Below are positions 62,259-64,000 of a stretch of 64,000 nucleotides of DNA, piece after piece. The position numbers were made by a program, and so were the translations under genes. The DNA is from Malaya genurostris (taxonomy: Eukaryota > Arthropoda > Insecta > Diptera > Culicidae), in the NCBI RefSeq assembly GCF_030247185.1, contig NC_080572.1, forward strand, positions 130,264,405 to 130,328,404, read 5' to 3'. The stretch's first letter is position 1, and the number at the start of each line of letters is the position of its first letter. A model generated the notes under the pieces. The model had not been told where the DNA came from. It worked only from the letters and a program-made list of their open reading frames with translations, and ran no database searches.

Positions 62259-63364
62259 AAAAAAGTACGGGTGTGTAATGTCAGAGACATAACTGGATGT
62301 CGTGAATACGAATAAAACTGACACGATTTCTTCACACTTTCGAATTCGAATTGATAGTTGATCGATTGTATGAATTGCCAAACTTTTCCCCTTTTCACTA
62401 CTAAAATTTTAAACGATTTTTGACGTCGATTATCTCATTTCGGATTTGCATAATTCAATTGGAAGAAACTATCAAGATGCTGTACAGGATTCATTTCTGC
62501 CTTTTAGAAGGACCAAATTGTGGAATTATCTACGATATTTAGCATAGTTCGGAACATTTTCCTCGAACGATTTCCGCACAGCAAAAAGTGCACGAAGCAA
62601 ATCAAATTATTTTGGATTTTCACTAAGTTGATGATTTTTACCTTCGATTTGCAAAGAGTTAATCTTAATAGTTCTTTAGATAACATCTAGAGCCATTAGA
62701 ACGGCTGATTTTATATAATGTTGTCCACTTTTCGTGTCTTGTTTTCTTTCTCTCCAATGCAAAGCACCAGTAGCTGATGCAATCGTTTTTGCTTGAATTG
62801 AAACTAGCTTTGCGTACAAACCGACACATCCTCTCACAGTGCCAAATGATGCGACACTGGTTTAATGCGTCTTCTCGCCTTGACGACCGGAAGACAAATG
62901 AGAACTACGAGCTGAGCGTTAGAGGTTTTTAACCACGCAGAAGGTGTGCTCTCCGATTCCGCTGTTCGAATGCGTCTTCTCGCCCCGACGTCTACTTCCA
63001 TCCAACCCACAAGAAGAAATGATCGATGTTCGACCACGGTTCCCCTTTTATACGCAGTCAGTTGAAGATATGTGCCTGACTACCTCAAAATCGTCGTCCT
63101 TGCGCGAAAAGCCCAAGCAAAAGTAAAGAGTTTTCCGCGTTGTTTTAAAATTTTCAGAAAACTTAATTTTAGAGTTGTTTGTGGTTATCTCACACTGTTC
63201 AAAATATTATCCTAAATTCCTGATCATATTTTTGATGAAATAGTGAAAGAATTATGTTGCTGTCATTAATACAAGTCGAGATATTCACGATTAAGTTCTG
63301 CCCCTTCTTCCATATGGCTAATTTCGAAAAGGCACCCCATAGTAAAGTAAGTCGTATTCACGAC
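62259..63364 (-). repeat. histone-derived repeat, copy E (inverted)
   Basis: Both motifs are present: GTCGTGAATACGA at 62299-62311 and TCGTATTCACGAC at 63352-63364, in reverse order relative to A-D. The 3' flank is at 62259-62298. A minus-strand TATAAAAG lies at 63045-63052, with the B-type promoter block upstream. An H4-like unit lies at about 62880-62990. E abuts a further 5' end (F) at 63365. Confidence 0.75.
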
Positions 63365-63479
63365 AAAATATGTTGTTGGGTTAAGTACATCAAAAGATAT
63401 TCGTGGTAAAGTTCTGCTCATTCTTGTACAGGGTAAATTTTGAAAAGGCGCCCATAGTAAAGTAAGTCGTATTCAGGAC
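63365..63479 (-). repeat. histone-derived repeat, isolated 5' end (F)
   Basis: On the minus strand GTCCTGAATACGACTTAC at 63479 is followed by the first 115 bases of the family, breaking off exactly at the start of copy E. Two 5' ends therefore lie in direct succession. Confidence 0.75.
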
Positions 63480-63870
63480 AACATAACCGATTTAAAGAAT
63501 TCTGGAATTAGTAACTGGACCTGAGCTCAACAACTATATTCAGAACTTAGAGCTCAGAATTCAGTTGGATTTTAGTAAACTACAATTTCGAAACTGGAAT
63601 CAGTTCCAGAATCTTTTTCCAGAATCCAGTTCAGCACGCAGGCTCTAAATTCTAAACCCATATTCCGGAACTAAGCTCTGAAGCTTGAAGACGATTTCTA
63701 GCCACGACTACCAAAATGGGTTACATAGAGTACAGTAAAATGTCACATAATTCTTTGGGAGTATTATTATGATTCTAAAAAGAATCGAACAGAAGAATTC
63801 TGGAGTAAGGAACTGGACCTGAGTTCAAGAACTAAATTTAGAACTTAGAGCAGACTCAGAGTCTCGGCGT
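63480..63870. repeat. GGAACT/AGTTCC-rich spacer, inverse of 16250-16714
   Basis: Blocks ACTGGACCTGAG, GAATTCAGTTGGATTTTAG, TACAATTTCGAAACTG and CCCATATTCCGGAACTAAG follow those at 16250-16714 in reverse. It sits upstream of the 5' end F, as the other does upstream of B. Confidence 0.75.
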
Positions 63871-64000
63871 GATGACCGGAAAGCGAATGAGATTTGCTAT
63901 CTGCCGAATGAGAGTTGTTACCTGAGCGTTTGAGGTTTTAACCACGCAGAAGGTGCAGTCTCTGTCGCTGATGGTGGAATGCGTCCTCTCGGCTTGAAGA
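63871..64000 (-). repeat. H4-like minisatellite units, running off the window
   Basis: CCTGAGCGTTTGAGGTTTTA and ACCACGCAGAAGGTGCA (63922-63960) repeat the H4-like unit found at 16098-16240, in reverse. The sequence continues past the window end. Confidence 0.6.

Overview
This window is non-coding, transposon-dense nuclear DNA from an insect, most likely a mosquito of the Aedes group. The evidence is the company of element types (Loa/Lian-, R1-, I-, Jockey- and CR1-type LINEs, a BEL/Pao LTR element, mariners, a Transib-like element), long (TA)n tracts, and several copies of an interspersed repeat (for example 24063-24990 and 37067-37200) that I recall from Aedes genomes. No host single-copy gene, tRNA or rRNA was recognised. 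The species assignment is inference.

Layout. 1-2.6 kb: simple repeats, a diverged copy of a histone-related repeat, and a MITE inside a (TA)n tract. 3.1-7.6 kb: an old I-clade LINE tail abutting an old LINE of the same family as 52.9-54.3 kb. 8.7-12.1 kb: an array of short hairpins leading into an ORF1-like remnant, which is split by a Loa-type LINE flanked by a perfect 76-bp direct repeat. 12.7-18.2 kb: two copies (A and B) of a histone-derived repeat family. 18.4-37.2 kb: a deep nest. An Aedes-type repeat is split at its (AC)n tract by an R1-clade LINE. That LINE is split by a second R1 LINE and by a Transib-like element (CACAGTG termini, CGTCG target duplication). The Transib-like element in turn holds another interspersed repeat, a BEL retrotransposon, a dead mariner and histone-repeat copy C. 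38.3-43.3 kb: a nearly intact CR1-like LINE. 43.4-46.1 kb: a Jockey relic and a mariner deletion derivative. 46.8-52.8 kb: a complete I-clade LINE with target duplication and two intact ORFs. 52.9-57.6 kb: LINE relics and an unclassified decayed ORF. 59.6-64 kb: a second mariner deletion derivative and histone-repeat copies D, E and F, partly an inverted copy of 16-18 kb.

Three observations stand out. (1) A repeat family with 13-bp inverted motifs (GTCGTGAATACGA) carries decayed histone material: H2A on the minus strand with a canonical histone 3' stem-loop, divergent H2B starts, CCAAT and TATA boxes, and a minisatellite resembling the histone H4 C-terminus. (2) The CR1-like LINE has ORF1 and ORF2 in one frame, separated by a single UAG followed by CAA CUA. 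This matches the tobamovirus-type leaky-stop motif, and ORF2 has no ATG of its own near its start. (3) The nest at 18.8-37.1 kb can be unpicked from exact junctions and gives a relative insertion order.

The only coding units likely to be functional are the I-clade LINE and the CR1-like LINE. The BEL element has one in-frame stop but LTRs that are only slightly diverged, so it is young. All else is decayed.
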